The translations under genes were made by a program, and so were the position numbers. Shown in pieces: positions 45,421 to 56,664 of a DNA stretch of 64,000 nucleotides. Each line of letters starts with the position of its first letter. Positions within the stretch are counted from its first letter, which is position 1. Source of the stretch: Dastarcus helophoroides (taxonomy: Eukaryota > Arthropoda > Insecta > Coleoptera > Bothrideridae); the NCBI GenBank assembly GCA_028583605.1, contig CM053326.1, positions 6,766,587 through 6,830,586 of the forward strand, written 5' to 3'. The notes beneath the pieces are model-generated. The model did no database searches, was not told the DNA's origin, and saw only the letters and a list, made by a program, of their open reading frames with translations.

Positions 45421-45571
45421 GATTTACCAAAAACATTTTAAAATGTAAAGTTGGTAAATAAAGATTATTGTTATTATTATAAGAACTGCTATGAAAAGTA
45501 CTTTAGATCTTCGTATATTCACTATCTACTCAGAGGAAGCCGCTGGTAAGAACAACTGAAAATTAAACAAA

Positions 45572-45918
45572 ATATGCGCGTTATCGGTTCGAATAATTAA
45601 TACATTATGAATTGTAACCATTACTAGTAACCAAGTTATTTCCAAACTGATTCCGGAACCTTAAAACTGACTAATTAACTCACTAACACTGTTTAATTAA
45701 CTAGCTTATTTATTGACTAACTATTTAACTGAGGGAAAGGCGACCGCTATATATACTCTTCCGGTTTTCTAGACTAAATCCATACAGATAAGGCTTCCCC
45801 TTTTGCGGAAATTTCTGGAGCACTTATCTGAGGTTTATTTCATTATCGTGGCCACTTCCCTTTATCAAAGATTTCTAGAAAACTTCTTTACTAAATTCTA
45901 TAATTACAATTTGTTAAA
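45572..45918 (-). mobile_element. Solo LTR, copy 3 (minus orientation, degenerate)
   Basis: Relative of the LTRs at 14.7, 16.6 and 56.3 kb: GCGCGTTATCGGTTCGAA on the left, GAGGGAAAGGCGACCGCTATATATAC in the promoter part (TATA), and TCTAGAAAACTTCTTTACTA on the right. Both ends are damaged, so the limits are good only to about 10 bases and no target duplication can be shown. Confidence 0.65.
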
Positions 45919-46562
45919 TTTGAACACTGCTGTTTTTGAGTTTACCATGTTTCTTCCAGACAAATTAATAAAATTTTTACAATTTAGCATTGGGCCAAAC
46001 ACCATATTGCAAAAGATTTTCAATGTCATCGACATCGGCCTTGCATTAACGTCGTAATTTAAGCCCTTAAGAAGACCAGTAAAATTGATTTTCGTCCTCC
46101 ATATTGTCCCGTACTGAATATATTCTGTCGACGTAAAAATGCATAAACAAATCTTTGATTTAGCGAGTATCAGGTATTTAGGTATGAGGCATTGCCGATA
46201 AGAAACTAATAGCAGTTCAAATTTAAGGTATAATCAATTGAATGTGGTAATTCTTTTGGTTAAAACTTTATTAAATCGTCTTTTATAACTCTTGTACAGG
46301 TCTGGTTATCATTTGCATAGTAAACCATTAGTGTGTCATTGGTCCGTAGCATCTAAGCGATATAGAAAAAAATAATAGGACATTAACGTACACAAGGACG
46401 CATCGCCCACAAATATTTTTTTGCTAAACACGGTGGTGCAGAATTTGGTTATTTAACTTTTTTATAAAGTGGAATGGCCTGTGTGTTTTTTTTTTTTCAA
46501 TTTGTATGTAACCTTGCCAACTAAGGTCAACATCCATGAAAAAAAATCTGAATGAAGAAGTT
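45919..46562. other. AT-rich sequence, no gene recognised
   Basis: No supported frame or repeat. Confidence 0.5.
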
Positions 46563-46748
46563 AAGCTTGAAAAATTGAAATACAATACTTGTCCCCTGAA
46601 ACCAAGAAAGATTAAAAACACAACAAAGGTTGCTCAAAAGCGTTTCGACAGTATATCTCTGAAGCTGATAGCTTGCTTGGAGCAACCTTTGTTGTGTTTT
46701 TAGATCTTTCTTGGTTTCAGGAGACAAGTTTTGTATTTCAATTTTTGG
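46563..46748. mobile_element. Penelope-type terminal-repeat pair without a body, second case
   Basis: Left arm TTGAAATACAATACTTGTCC to AAAGCGTTTCGACAGT (46575-46653), right arm GCTTGGAGCAACCTTTGTTG to GTTTTGTATTTCAATTTTTG (46675-46745) in inverted orientation. The hammerhead-like hairpin words are damaged here. No coding sequence between the arms. Related to 5626-6640 and 14377-14600. Confidence 0.7.
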
Positions 46749-47388
46749 AGCTAAACCTCTTCATTCAGATTTTTTTTAAGCTCCAAATAAATGTGAATTA
46801 TCAGAGGAGTCGTACAATAGTTTCCACATAATAAATGATATGGCATTGTACCGGATATTCGTAATAGAATAAGTAACTCTGCATTTTTTAATAGATGAAA
46901 TTCAATATTGTCGCTCGGAATTATATTATAAAGAACTTTTTCTAATAACTCTTCAACATAAAGCAGAATAGTGTGCCGATTTTCTTACTTAATATTTAGC
47001 TTTCTTGTCTCGATGTCTTCATTTTAAGTGAAACATTCCGTATTAACCTAATACAATTTAAATCATAAGCTGAAGAACTTGCAACATCCCAGGTCTTTAC
47101 TCAAATTACGCAAATATATGTGTAACCAGCTTAAAATCTGACAATTTAGTAAATCTGTTTTATCTTTGGGTTTTTTGATTTGTCAAATGAAAATTGCCCA
47201 AGAATTTGTAAACTAATTTCTAAAATAAATGAATAACGAGCTTCAAATTTTCAAGGGAGGCCTTAGCCATTGCGAGACTCCGGGTGGGTAGATCTTTACG
47301 AAACCCTCTTTGTGGAATTAGTTTTAACATAGGCATAGCTAGAATAGGGCAGGGTAGGACGCTTGCTCTCCCCCCCCCCTCCTGGCTC
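46749..47388. other. No gene recognised
   Basis: AT-rich. A C-run (CCCCCCCCC) at about 47370-47378 is the only oddity. Confidence 0.5.
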
Positions 47389-49965
47389 ATGCAGTTAAAC
47401 GAAAATTTATATTCAACTGAGAAAACTTTCTCTAAAAAATCTCCATTGGACAAAATTCGTCCTTCTTTAAGCTATTGACGTTTTCTGGAAATTTCGACCT
47501 ATTTCTCAAAATTCGTCTTTTTTCATAAATGTCTTTCAAAATTTCAAGTTTATTCCTAAAATTTGATTTCTTTCGTCAGAATTTGACTTTAGTCAAAATT
47601 TCGAATTTTTATCTTAAAATTCATCGTTTTGTTTTTCGAAATTCTACCATTTCTCAAAATTCATTTATTCCAGAAACTTCGGCTTTTTTTTAATTTTGAT
47701 TTTCTAATCATTTTGACTTCTTTATCAAGATTTACCATTTTCCTTAAAATTTGATCGATTTTTGGACAAAAATATTTATCTGGAAATTTTTATAATGACT
47801 TTTTTAGAAACTTTGTAAAAAGACAAAAATTCCAAGACAATTTTCCCTGAAATGGTTTATAATCGAAATACAACTTGTTTCTCAAAATTTCGACGTTTAT
47901 CTCAATATTGGACATTTTCTGACTTAAGGTGGGATAGATCACGGCGCATGTCTGCCTCTGATTCCAGCGGCTAAAAGAAAATTCTAAACATTACATTTTT
48001 CTCAAAATTTATCCTTTTTCCAAAATTTCGACAAAATTTGACTCTCTCTAAAGAATTACGAGTGTTTAGTAAATTTAGATTTTTTTCTCAAAATTTCAAT
48101 CTCTTTTTTGTTTTTGAAGGGAAGAAATTGAAAGTTCCAAAAAAAAAGAATTTAAAGTAATCGAAACTTGGAGATTTTTTTCAAAATCCGTATTTTTTCG
48201 CAAATTTAAAATTTATCCTAAAATCCCATCCTGTACATTTCCACGAATCGGAATATTTTTCCTGGAAATTCGTATCTTTCTTTAAATGTTTACTCTTTTC
48301 AAGATTCGTTTTTTTCATAAACGGCTATTGTCAAAATTGAACTTTTTCTTAATGTTTGAATTGTTTCTGAAAAATTTCTTTTTTTGATGCTTCATTTGGT
48401 GGTCTTTTTAGAAATGTTGACTGTTTTCCGGAGATGTCGTTTTTTTTATTTCCTTCATGTTTATTAACATCAGGTTTTTCTAAAATTTTGACTTTTTAAA
48501 ATTTGATTTTTCAGGACGTTTGACAGGTTTCTTAAAATTTGCCTTTCTCCGATATTTTTATATGAAAATTCATTATTCAACTTTACTTGGATTTGAATTC
48601 TTCTCTCAAAATTAGTTAAAATTCATTTTTTTTTTGAAATTCCACCTTTATTTTCAAAATTCTACTTTTTGGACTGTTCTTCATTTTTTTTATCAAAATT
48701 CTGCCACTTTTCTAGATCTTTGGGTTTTTAAAATCTTGACTTTTTAAATTTGACTCCAGACAAGTTGAAACAAACAGGTTCACTTTTATTTTGTTGCATT
48801 ATGTTTAAGAACACTTGAAAATCACAAACTTGAAATTTTGTTGATTTATTTTTTGACCAATTGTAATAAAACGTTGAGGTCAATTGTTGTTTGAATTTGA
48901 TAACACTTCCCTGTCGACTCTACGAGCTTCGAAAATTTTTAAAGATGAGCAAAATTCGACAATTTTGAAAAAATATATACACTCATTGGTTATGCTCACA
49001 AACGGCTGGTCGATCATCACAGTTGAGTAAGATATTTTTGGGTAATTTCGAGAAAAAGACTTCTTGTACATTTAATTTCTTTATTGAAATTTAAATTTTA
49101 TGTCAAAATTAGAATAAAAAAGTAAAAATTTCGAGAAAAGCGTTTGTAGAAATTGCGAATTTTTTCACAATATTTGACCTTTGGAAATATTTTGGCATTT
49201 TTAGAATTTTCAGCATTTTCCGAGTTCTTCCGGAAGGTTGGGTTTTTATTCAATTTTGGGTTTCTGAAAAATGCTTTTCAAAAATAGGGTGTTTTTCTCA
49301 AAATTTTTTGTTTTCGAAGTTACGACTGTATTCTCCTTTTTGCTCTCAAAATTAAACTTCCATTTTTTTAATATTCGGTTTTTTCTGAATTCTTTTTTTA
49401 ATTTCAAATTTCCGAAAATTTCATGTTTTTCAAAATTTGTCTTATTCTAGAATAGGGTTGTTTTATGCTTCTGGAAATATCCACTTACAGTGAAAAATGT
49501 TTCTCAAAGTTGAAACTTTTTCTGAAAATTATGTCCTTTTTTTTACAAAACTCCACCTTCTAAAACATAATTTTTTCGAATTTTCAACATTTTTTGAGAT
49601 TTTTCGAAAGGTTAGGATTTTTTTTTTAAACACGATTTTCGAAACATTCCAACTTTTTCCCAAAAATCGTTTTTTCCTTGAAATTCGTCTCTCTCAAAAT
49701 TAAACTTTCTTTTGAAAACTTTCACTTTTCTTTAAGAGATGTCAACCTTTTTCTCTAGCTTCCGACGGTATTTTACAAAAATCCTTATTCCTCAAGATCT
49801 TCGAAATTTCGATAGTTTTTCGGAAGTTTCGCTTTTTATTTTAGATTCAACTTTCTGACTGTTTTCGCAAAGTTCGGTTATATTTCCAAATTTCAAATTT
49901 ATTCTGAAAATTCGATTCCTCAGTTCATGTAGTTAAATGAAAATATACATAATCAACCGAAACGT
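47389..49965. repeat. Degenerate TTTCGA-rich repeat block, second
   Basis: T-rich on the plus strand over 2.4 kb, with recurrent AAATTTCGAC-, CTCAAAATT- and TTTTCTGAAAATT-type words, without a fixed period. Both borders carry a related word in direct orientation: CATGCAGTTAAACGAAAATT (47389) and CATGTAGTTAAATGAAAATA (49927). It is interrupted by the dispersed repeat at 48759-49020. The 68-codon frame at 49497-49703 is a by-product of the low complexity. Confidence 0.55.
48759..49020 (-). repeat. Dispersed repeat, copy A (short form)
   Basis: Inverted relative of 60021-60358. Shared words include GAAACAAACAGGTTCACTTT, ACACTTGAAAATCACAAACT, AACACTTCCCTGTCGACTC and CTCACAAACGGCTG. It lacks about 79 bases present in copy B, between CGAAG and AGCTCG. 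Not coding, family not recognised. Confidence 0.85.
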
Positions 49966-50417
49966 TTCCCGGTTTTCTTTTTTTATCAATTTTTCAAAAT
50001 GATTATTGTCCCTTCCTGAAGAAAATCTTGACTATGCCCATGAATTTTAATCATGATGCTTGACGAGAAATGCAAAGTTATAAATAAATAAATTTAGTGT
50101 CTTAAAATTGTTTATTGGAAATTAATAAAAATTAATAAACACAAAGATAACAAATTAATCATGATAAAATAAGGTACATTAATGTCTTAAAGGAATCAAG
50201 AATCAAGAATTACAAATGGTGACGGCTGCTCTAATAAAAAAGCATAACCCGACGACAGTCGAATCCTAAACACGTAGAAAATGGAGCACCTTGGGTTTTG
50301 TTTGGCCCTTGCAATTGGCAGCACTTGTAGCACTGGTACAAAATTTCGTCAATGCGAAAGAGAAAGAAATAAACATTCATTGGAGCGAATGAGGCAGATA
50401 TCAGCGCGCAACATATA
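49966..50417. other. No gene recognised
   Basis: AT-rich, no supported feature. The short plus-strand frame that starts at 50281 runs into the MITE. Confidence 0.5.
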
Positions 50418-50723
50418 CATATGTAATACTTCTATATGGCGTATTTTGTTCCTTTGTTTGTGTCAAAAAGGCGCGATGGATATATATGTTTGTCTTTTTC
50501 AAGGACAGAGTATATTAACTAATCCCAAAATTTATTTCCCTCTTCTCGTCAGTTGTTATTCATTTATTAGTGCTCCCGCCCATCTTGTCATCTGTTCCCG
50601 CTATAAATGAATGAATACTTGTTCTTGAAAAAGTATGACATATACTTTCATCTCACCTTTTTGACAAAGCATTTTGCAATGGCGATTATACACAATACGC
50701 CATATAGAAGTATTACATATATG
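50418..50723. mobile_element. hAT-type MITE, copy 2
   Basis: About 306 bp, inverted relative to copy 1 (20563-20866). Ends CATATGTAATACTTCTATAT and its complement; the centre has GTGCTCCCGCCCATCTTGTC and TGTTCCCGCTATAAATGAAT, as in copy 1. No clean 8-bp duplication, so the flanks may have changed or the copy may be nested in the hAT-like sequence beside it. Confidence 0.85.
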
Positions 50724-50884
50724 CCACGCAAGAGAGCAGCGAGTCGAGTTTTATGATGTGCGACGTAAGGCGCGAAATTCAAATGAACATTAGAATTCGT
50801 ACTATTGCGGGAGTGCGCGAAGCCCCCTGCAAAAGCGAGGCCCCAGGCGGTTGCCCTGCTTGCCACCCCCAAAGGCCGCCCCTG
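50724..50884. mobile_element. Possible hAT terminal sequence
   Basis: G+C-rich end with CAGGCGGTTGCCCTGCTTGCC and AAAGGCCGCCCCTG, on the minus strand beginning CAGGGGCGGCCTTTGGGGG. This resembles the terminal word of a widespread hAT group. The partner end was not found, so this is a fragment or a false resemblance. Confidence 0.35.
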
Positions 50885-51771
50885 AAAATTTGGCACTTTT
50901 GCACAATTTAGAATATCTTAATTTTATTTATGCGCTTTTTTTATTTTTTAAATGAAAATTGCTGGAGAACTTGTACTGCTCTTTCTATTTGTTTTCAGCA
51001 AAATAATCAATAGGTTCTAAATTAATTTAGAATCACGAATTCATGCAATTTTAATTAATTCCCGAAGGCCAGAGATGCTATATATTTTACTTATGATGAA
51101 CTTTTTTCAGCTTGACGCGTGTATCATATAAACGAGGGGTTATCAAGCACAACAAGGGTCAATTGCATTAAGTAATTCAGTAGAAGGGAGAAACCTTACC
51201 AAGTGATAGTTTTTCCCTAGTGGAAAGTCGAAACCAAACTCTGTAGCAATACACCCCAACCAACATGAAAGGGAGGATATGTTGACTATTGATTTCTTTA
51301 TTGTCTACGACTGCATCTTAAAGAATAAACATGAATGACAAAGCAAGTTTCACTTATGTGTTATGTAAAAGTATAAGCTTAAAAGTAATTTATTAATTCT
51401 TTTAAATAAAGACTCAGATAAAATATGGATACAAGATATGGAACGTAAATTTATTGCAGTAATTCTCATGGAAATCGCACTTTCTTTAAGCAAACAGTTA
51501 GTCTTTAAATCTTGCAGTAATTTCATCAAACAATATGCTAAACACTGAACAAAAACCGTTTTTATCTCCAACCACTGTCATCGATCATTGATGAATAAGT
51601 TTCTGGAATGCATGTTTCATTATAAGATATATTTATATAAGTAATAATTTTGAAAGAAAAGTTGTAGGTTGTTTTTAGGAAGTTTAGTAAAATTTCCAGT
51701 TTATGGTTAAAATGTCAAAGAAAGGCCAAATTTCAGTTGTAAGATATAAAACCAAGTAGACGGCAATAAAA
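50885..51771. other. AT-rich sequence, no gene recognised
   Basis: No supported frame or repeat. Confidence 0.5.
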
Positions 51772-52916
51772 TTTTGACGAGCCGTTAAATACCGCGACGC
51801 ATTCCAAAAGTTTATTGGTTACAATCCATCACGTGATCTGCTGAATTTCTATAAGCTGAATAGATATAAAAGCGCGGGTTTCTTAAAACCCGTATACCTT
51901 CACCTCTCGCAAAAATGTACCAAGCTAGTCAAACTACCCAAACCTCAAACTAACTGATTATGTCTTTCAAACGCTTCCTACATTTGGTTGGTTTGACTTC
52001 ATTTCGGCTGGTTTGATTGGACGTCAGATTCTGTATTTCAACTGATTTGAATAGTAACGCAGTCCTATATTTTTAAGTGTTTCATTTGTGGTAAAATCTT
52101 TATTACTTATTCCGTTATTAGTTAAATTTGAATTATTATTACCGAGATAAAATTTGTCAGTAGTTTTCAATTATATTCTTTAAACAAGTTAATTTTTTTC
52201 AAAAAGTTTATATCAAAAAAGATATTCAAAAATGAGAATAAAAATATTTTTTTATCAAAAGTGTTATTTTTTTTAATGAATAATCAATAAAAACATTTTT
52301 ATATCTGTTAGTTTTTTAAAATTTTTTTTAAGCGACCTAATAACTCCGTAAATTTTTCATATTTGTAAATCAATATTCAATTATGAAAAAAATCACCAAC
52401 ATTCAGGCGCACGAAGTAGCGTTCGAGGCTAGATGGCACTATTTTTCAACAACAAAAGTTTTAATAATAGAGATAAAAATTTCGAGAGATAAAACTTTTT
52501 TTTATTGAAAATTTTTCCCCTTAAAAATCTTTTTTCAAATTTCTCAAACGTTAATAATTTTGAAGCTATTCGCGAAAAACTAAATGTGATTTTTTTCAAT
52601 TTTTTCTATGTTAATAACTTATGCGATCGTTCATGTGCAGGTTTTAAGCTTTTTTTACACGCTATTCTGCATCAAATAAGTCCTCGCCCATATTTTTATT
52701 CGCTATAGCAACGAACATGTTTATAAACTTGTAGATTAGAATTCCATTAGACTAGTAGGAATTATTGTAAAGTCGATGTAAGACGCAAATATGATGTTTT
52801 AAAAAACGCGCCCTTGTTATCTTATGAATCCAACCAATGGAAATTCACAAATCACGTGACCAATTTTAACCATTAACTTTTTGGAATGCGTCGCGGTATT
52901 TAACGCCTCGTCAATT
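51772..52916. mobile_element. MITE with inverted ends of about 45 bp
   Basis: Left GACGAGCCGTTAAATACCGC and GACGCATTCCAAAAG, right the complement with few changes (GACGCATTCCAAAAAGTTAATGG in inverted form, ending CGCCTCGTC). A second, inner inverted pair CCAAT/ATTGG with TCACGTGA-type words lies next to the ends (51830 and 52850). A TATA-like AGATATAAAAGCGCG is at 51860. About 1.15 kb without coding capacity. Target duplication not found. Confidence 0.75.
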
Positions 52917-53271
52917 TTGGTTTTACCAACGATTTAAGCCTATAGTATCTCCAGCTTCCCTAAATTAATATCTGGTTTCTAGAAAAAGATACAAAGACTT
53001 TCGTGGGGCCTTGCATCTGTCAAATTTTTTATAAAAATACAATTACCTCAAAAACTACAAATTTTAAGAACAATGTTTGTACCCAAAGTGACCTTAAAAG
53101 ATTAAATAAAACCCAAAAATGCAAAAATATATAGGACGTCTCATTTAAAATAAAAAAGTTGGTTTTAACTTCCGGTATAACCGGAAAAACTATAACTTTG
53201 CGAATATTTTAGTTGTGTAGGTCTTGTTATCTTTGCTAAATTGCCAAATTTTCTAATCTTTTAGATGAGTA
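52917..53271. other. No gene recognised
   Basis: AT-rich, 355 bp, ending in the TA that precedes the Tigger-like copy 2. ACTTCCGGTATAACCGGAA at 53169 is an inverted short word. Confidence 0.45.
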
Positions 53272-56228
53272 GGGGAGAGTCTGGAACAGTGGCCATCTTT
53301 TTGGATTTTTTTTTTGATATCTGAGATTATTAATTATTATAACCAATGTTGATCATTTTATATGAAAATTGCCTCAGTTGCCATAAGGATTATATAAACA
53401 AATGTCGGAAAAAATTACTTAACATATAAATTTTGGTAACTTTTAAAAAGGTCTGCAAAATGGCCACTGTACCGACAACGATGATACAATGGCCACTATA
53501 GTATGGTACAATGGTCCCTATGATATGGTATAGTGTGCGACATTCTTTTAAACAATAAGTGTTCACAAAAACAGCTGGACACTGATCAAAACAATTTATT
53601 TAAAAAAAAAGATAAATTTTATTTCAAAATAACTCAGTATTATATTTATGAGTATTGTATAAATATACATTCAAAAGACAGATTTAACAAAAAAAAGTTA
53701 GTCAAACTAACAAATATTATACATAGATAAATTAGTAGAAAAAGAAGATAAATTCGCGGTTCTAGCAGTGCCGCCTGCTTTAAATGGCCTAGACAAATGA
53801 AGCACAATATCCTTTGTGAAAACTGTAGCTGTATCAGCAACAACAGGATACGTAAAATTGTTACCGTTCCGCCTTAGAAATGTTACATTGAATTCATGAG
53901 TGTTTTCCAAAATTTCTGTAACACATCCAACATAGTATTTTAGGGTTTTTTTTGTAGCAAATTTCACAAGAACAAAAGAGTCCGGAGCAATATTTGCTAT
54001 GTCATTGATGATTGCTTCATCGTCTTTGTCTGATTCAGAAAACAAATCCACATCATCGGAATCGGTCAGTTCAAAATCCAGATTGCTGTCGCTTGATTTT
54101 TCTTCAGATTTTTTATTAACAGTAAATTTTGTTGTTGGTATTTCGTTCAAACAATCGGCCACTTTTCTTTTTAAACTGGGCTGTTTTTGTAGACTTGTTT
54201 TTCGAGTTTTATTCAGTTTTTCTTCTTCTTCAAGCCTTTTCAAAACAGGTGTGCTGGTTAATATTTCAGTTTTTTTTCTTTTTCAATTGACGTCTTTTAA
54301 TCGGAGCTGCAGCTGCACAAGGAAACGGTTTCAAAACAACAGGAGAAATAAATTGCTTCTCGAGAGTCCTGTTTATTAAGGATGAAGAGTTGGACGGTAG
54401 TGTTTCAGAAAAATATTGTTCCTTAGGTGAACTTTCCACTGTTTTAGTTATATTTTATTGTGACAGTGGCTGCCAGAAAATCTTCGTCATTGAAAATATG
54501 ATTATTAAACGGGTATATCCCAGTGGACTGAAAACCTGAGATACAGTTTCGAGGCGTGAAAGCTAGTGGATATGATTGTCCCAAAATTTCTGCTATATCA
54601 TAAATTCTAATTCTTTTTCCCAAATTATTCAACAACCACGTCTGGCAGTCCTGATTGTAAAATTTTTTCAGGGGAAAGTAAACTGATTTATCCAAGGGCT
54701 GCAGCTTATGGCTAGTATGCGGCGGTAACGTTAGTAGTATTATGTTATGCTCTTTTGCTAATTTTATAGTTGCCATTGAAACATGAGTTTCATGGTTGTC
54801 CATTACCAATAATACTGGCGATTCGAGTGTTGGTTTAGTGTGTTTAATAAAATAATTTAGCCATTGCCCAAAAATGTCAGCAGTCATCCATCCTGACATT
54901 GATGCTGTTCCAACAGTTCCAGGTGGCGCATTTTTCAGCATATAATCTCAAAAAATTTTTCTCGGAAATATCAGGAGTGGTGGTATATTGTTTCCAATTG
55001 CATTGATACAACCGCACATAGTTACTAAAGTACCTCGCTCACTTGACGTTATGTGGCCAACCTGTTTTTGACCTTTCCTTGGAAGAACTTTTCCTACTCC
55101 TTGCACAGTAGTAAGGGCAGTTTCGTCGACGTTATAAAATTGTTCAGGTCCCAAATTGTACTTCTCATAAATTTGATGAAGATTATTAAAAAACTGTTGC
55201 ACCACTGGTTTATTGAACCCCATAGCTCTTCCCAAAGACGTTGCTTCTGCTGACCGTATGGACAACTCTTATCTTCTTTTCATAAAACCATTGAACCATA
55301 ACCTTCCAGCAGTACAATTATCTTTCCATGAGGCAGGTATTTTTTTCCCATTTGCAACCGCCAAATCATATGCCAATTTTCGGGCACATTTTGGATTCAT
55401 ACCATGATGAAGCTTGGTCATGGTTTGGAAGTATTCGCTGAGAAGGTCTTCTTCTTCAGAAGAAAATATTTGGTTAACACTGTAATTAGGAGACATTCTT
55501 GGTGCCCCTTCCAAAGATGGTGAATTCCAGTTAATTTCATTTTTCTTCTCGTTGCATTTTTGTAAATAACGCCTTAGTGTAGTACGGGGAATGCTGTGCC
55601 TAATAGCCGCGGCTTTAGCTGATAATCCTCCATTTACCACATCAAAAATTGCACTACGCATCGTTTCTGATGGAGTTTTACCAATTTCAACGTTTGTTTT
55701 CTTTCTGCGTGGCATTTTCTTAAGCAATCTAAAATAAAAAAATATATACAATTATTCGAAATTATTCTGAATGCTTCCTCTAAAAGAGGTACAGTGGCCA
55801 CTACTTATTTATTTAGTTTAGTGGTGGCCGCTGTACCTATATTTAACCTGTCCACTGTACCAACAATCACATGCTTTAAAAAAAAGGAGGCAACCAAAAT
55901 AAATACTTCCTGCATTAGAATAATTTGTATATCAATAAATACTTACATGCTTTAGGTGTAAGTCACCAATCGTAACTCACTCCGATATTTTTTATTTTGT
56001 CACTAATAATAAAGATGTCCGCTAGTTAAAATTTACTGCAGGCACCAAATTTTAGGTTAGATTTATTTCTAAGTGAATAATAGGACACCGTTACATATAA
56101 TTTCGTTGACATATTATACGTTTGTTTGGATACCTTTATGTCAGATGGCAGCACCAGATCTTCTTTAATTTGAAAATAGCGAACAAGTGGCCAGTGTTCC
56201 TGTATGGCCACTGTTGCAGACTCTCCCC
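53272..56228 (-). mobile_element. Tigger/pogo-like DNA transposon, copy 2
   Basis: Ends as in copy 1 (GGGGAGAGTCTGGAACAG and complement) with TA on both sides (53270-53271 and 56229-56230). It is 2957 bp and differs from copy 1 by few substitutions and short indels along its full length. The flanking DNA is unrelated to the flanks of copy 1, so these are two insertions and not a segmental duplication. It lies 75 bp upstream of solo LTR copy 4. Confidence 0.95.
53707..55715 (-). pseudogene. Tigger-like transposase, copy 2, several lesions
   Basis: Same protein as copy 1 from MPRRKK (55715). Lesions: TAA in place of a Gln codon after FMKRR (near 55269), a frame change after FPRKIF (near 54945-54950), and a small deletion in the TVTDSQQNI region (near 54440-54460). 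There is also a one-base insertion near 54275, next to a run of T. The codon that is TGA in copy 1 is CGA here. The three catalytic Asp codons are intact. The C-terminal domain (SFVLVKFATKK, YYVGCVTEI) is kept with one Arg-to-Cys change. Confidence 0.9.
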
Positions 56229-56302
56229 TACTTTGCCAGATATCGAACTCGGCAGTTACCTGCGGGACATACTGTATACAGTGCTATACAAATGGTATTT
56301 AT

Positions 56303-56664
56303 TGTAACGAAATGTAAATTGTCGAATTTAGTACGTAAGAAAACTTTCTAGAAAGATCTGATAAGGGAAAGCGGCCGCGATAATCAAGCAAACGGCAGAT
56401 AAGCGTTCCAGAAATTTCGGCAAACGATAAACCTTATCTGCCGAAAACTTCTAAAACCCGAATCAGAGATCTATATAAAGGGGATCCGGTTGGCTTTCCC
56501 TCAGTTAGAGTCAGTTAGTCAGCGTAGGTAATTAGAGAGTTAGTGCAAAGAAGTCAATAAGTGAGTTAATTATTCAGTTGTGGTGTTCCGAGTTAAGTTT
56601 AGAAATAAAGTGGTTATTATTCAGCAAGTGTTAATAATCATTTCGAACCGATAAGCTTGCAACA
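56303..56664 (+). mobile_element. Solo LTR, copy 4
   Basis: TGTAACG...GCAACA ends; flanks TTAT and ATAT, a possible damaged 4-bp duplication. TATA box CTATATAAAG at 56471-56480. Very similar to copy 1 (GCGGCCGCGATAA, GGCAGATAAGCGTTCCAG, GATAAACCTTATCTGCCG). No internal region on either side. Confidence 0.8.

Larger units (their letters stand above)
38230..45480 (+). mobile_element. CR1/Jockey-like LINE, near full length, split by a Tigger-like element
   Basis: Has ORF1 (38282-39230), then ORF2 with endonuclease (from about 39390) and reverse transcriptase (40718-41631). After the Tigger-like element at 41632-45087 the ORF2 end follows (45088-45420). The 3' end is AATAAAGATTATTGTTATTATTAT at about 45455-45480, a repeat-type tail usual in this group. 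The presumed 5' end just before 38282 suggests an almost complete copy of about 3.8 kb without the insert. All frames are broken, so it is dead. Confidence 0.8.

Noticed and set aside
49497..49703. 68-codon Phe-rich frame
   Set aside because: Arises from the low-complexity TTTCGA-rich block.
50724..50884. Host CpG-island promoter
   Set aside because: The G+C-rich patch is short, has no downstream exon and resembles a hAT terminal sequence.
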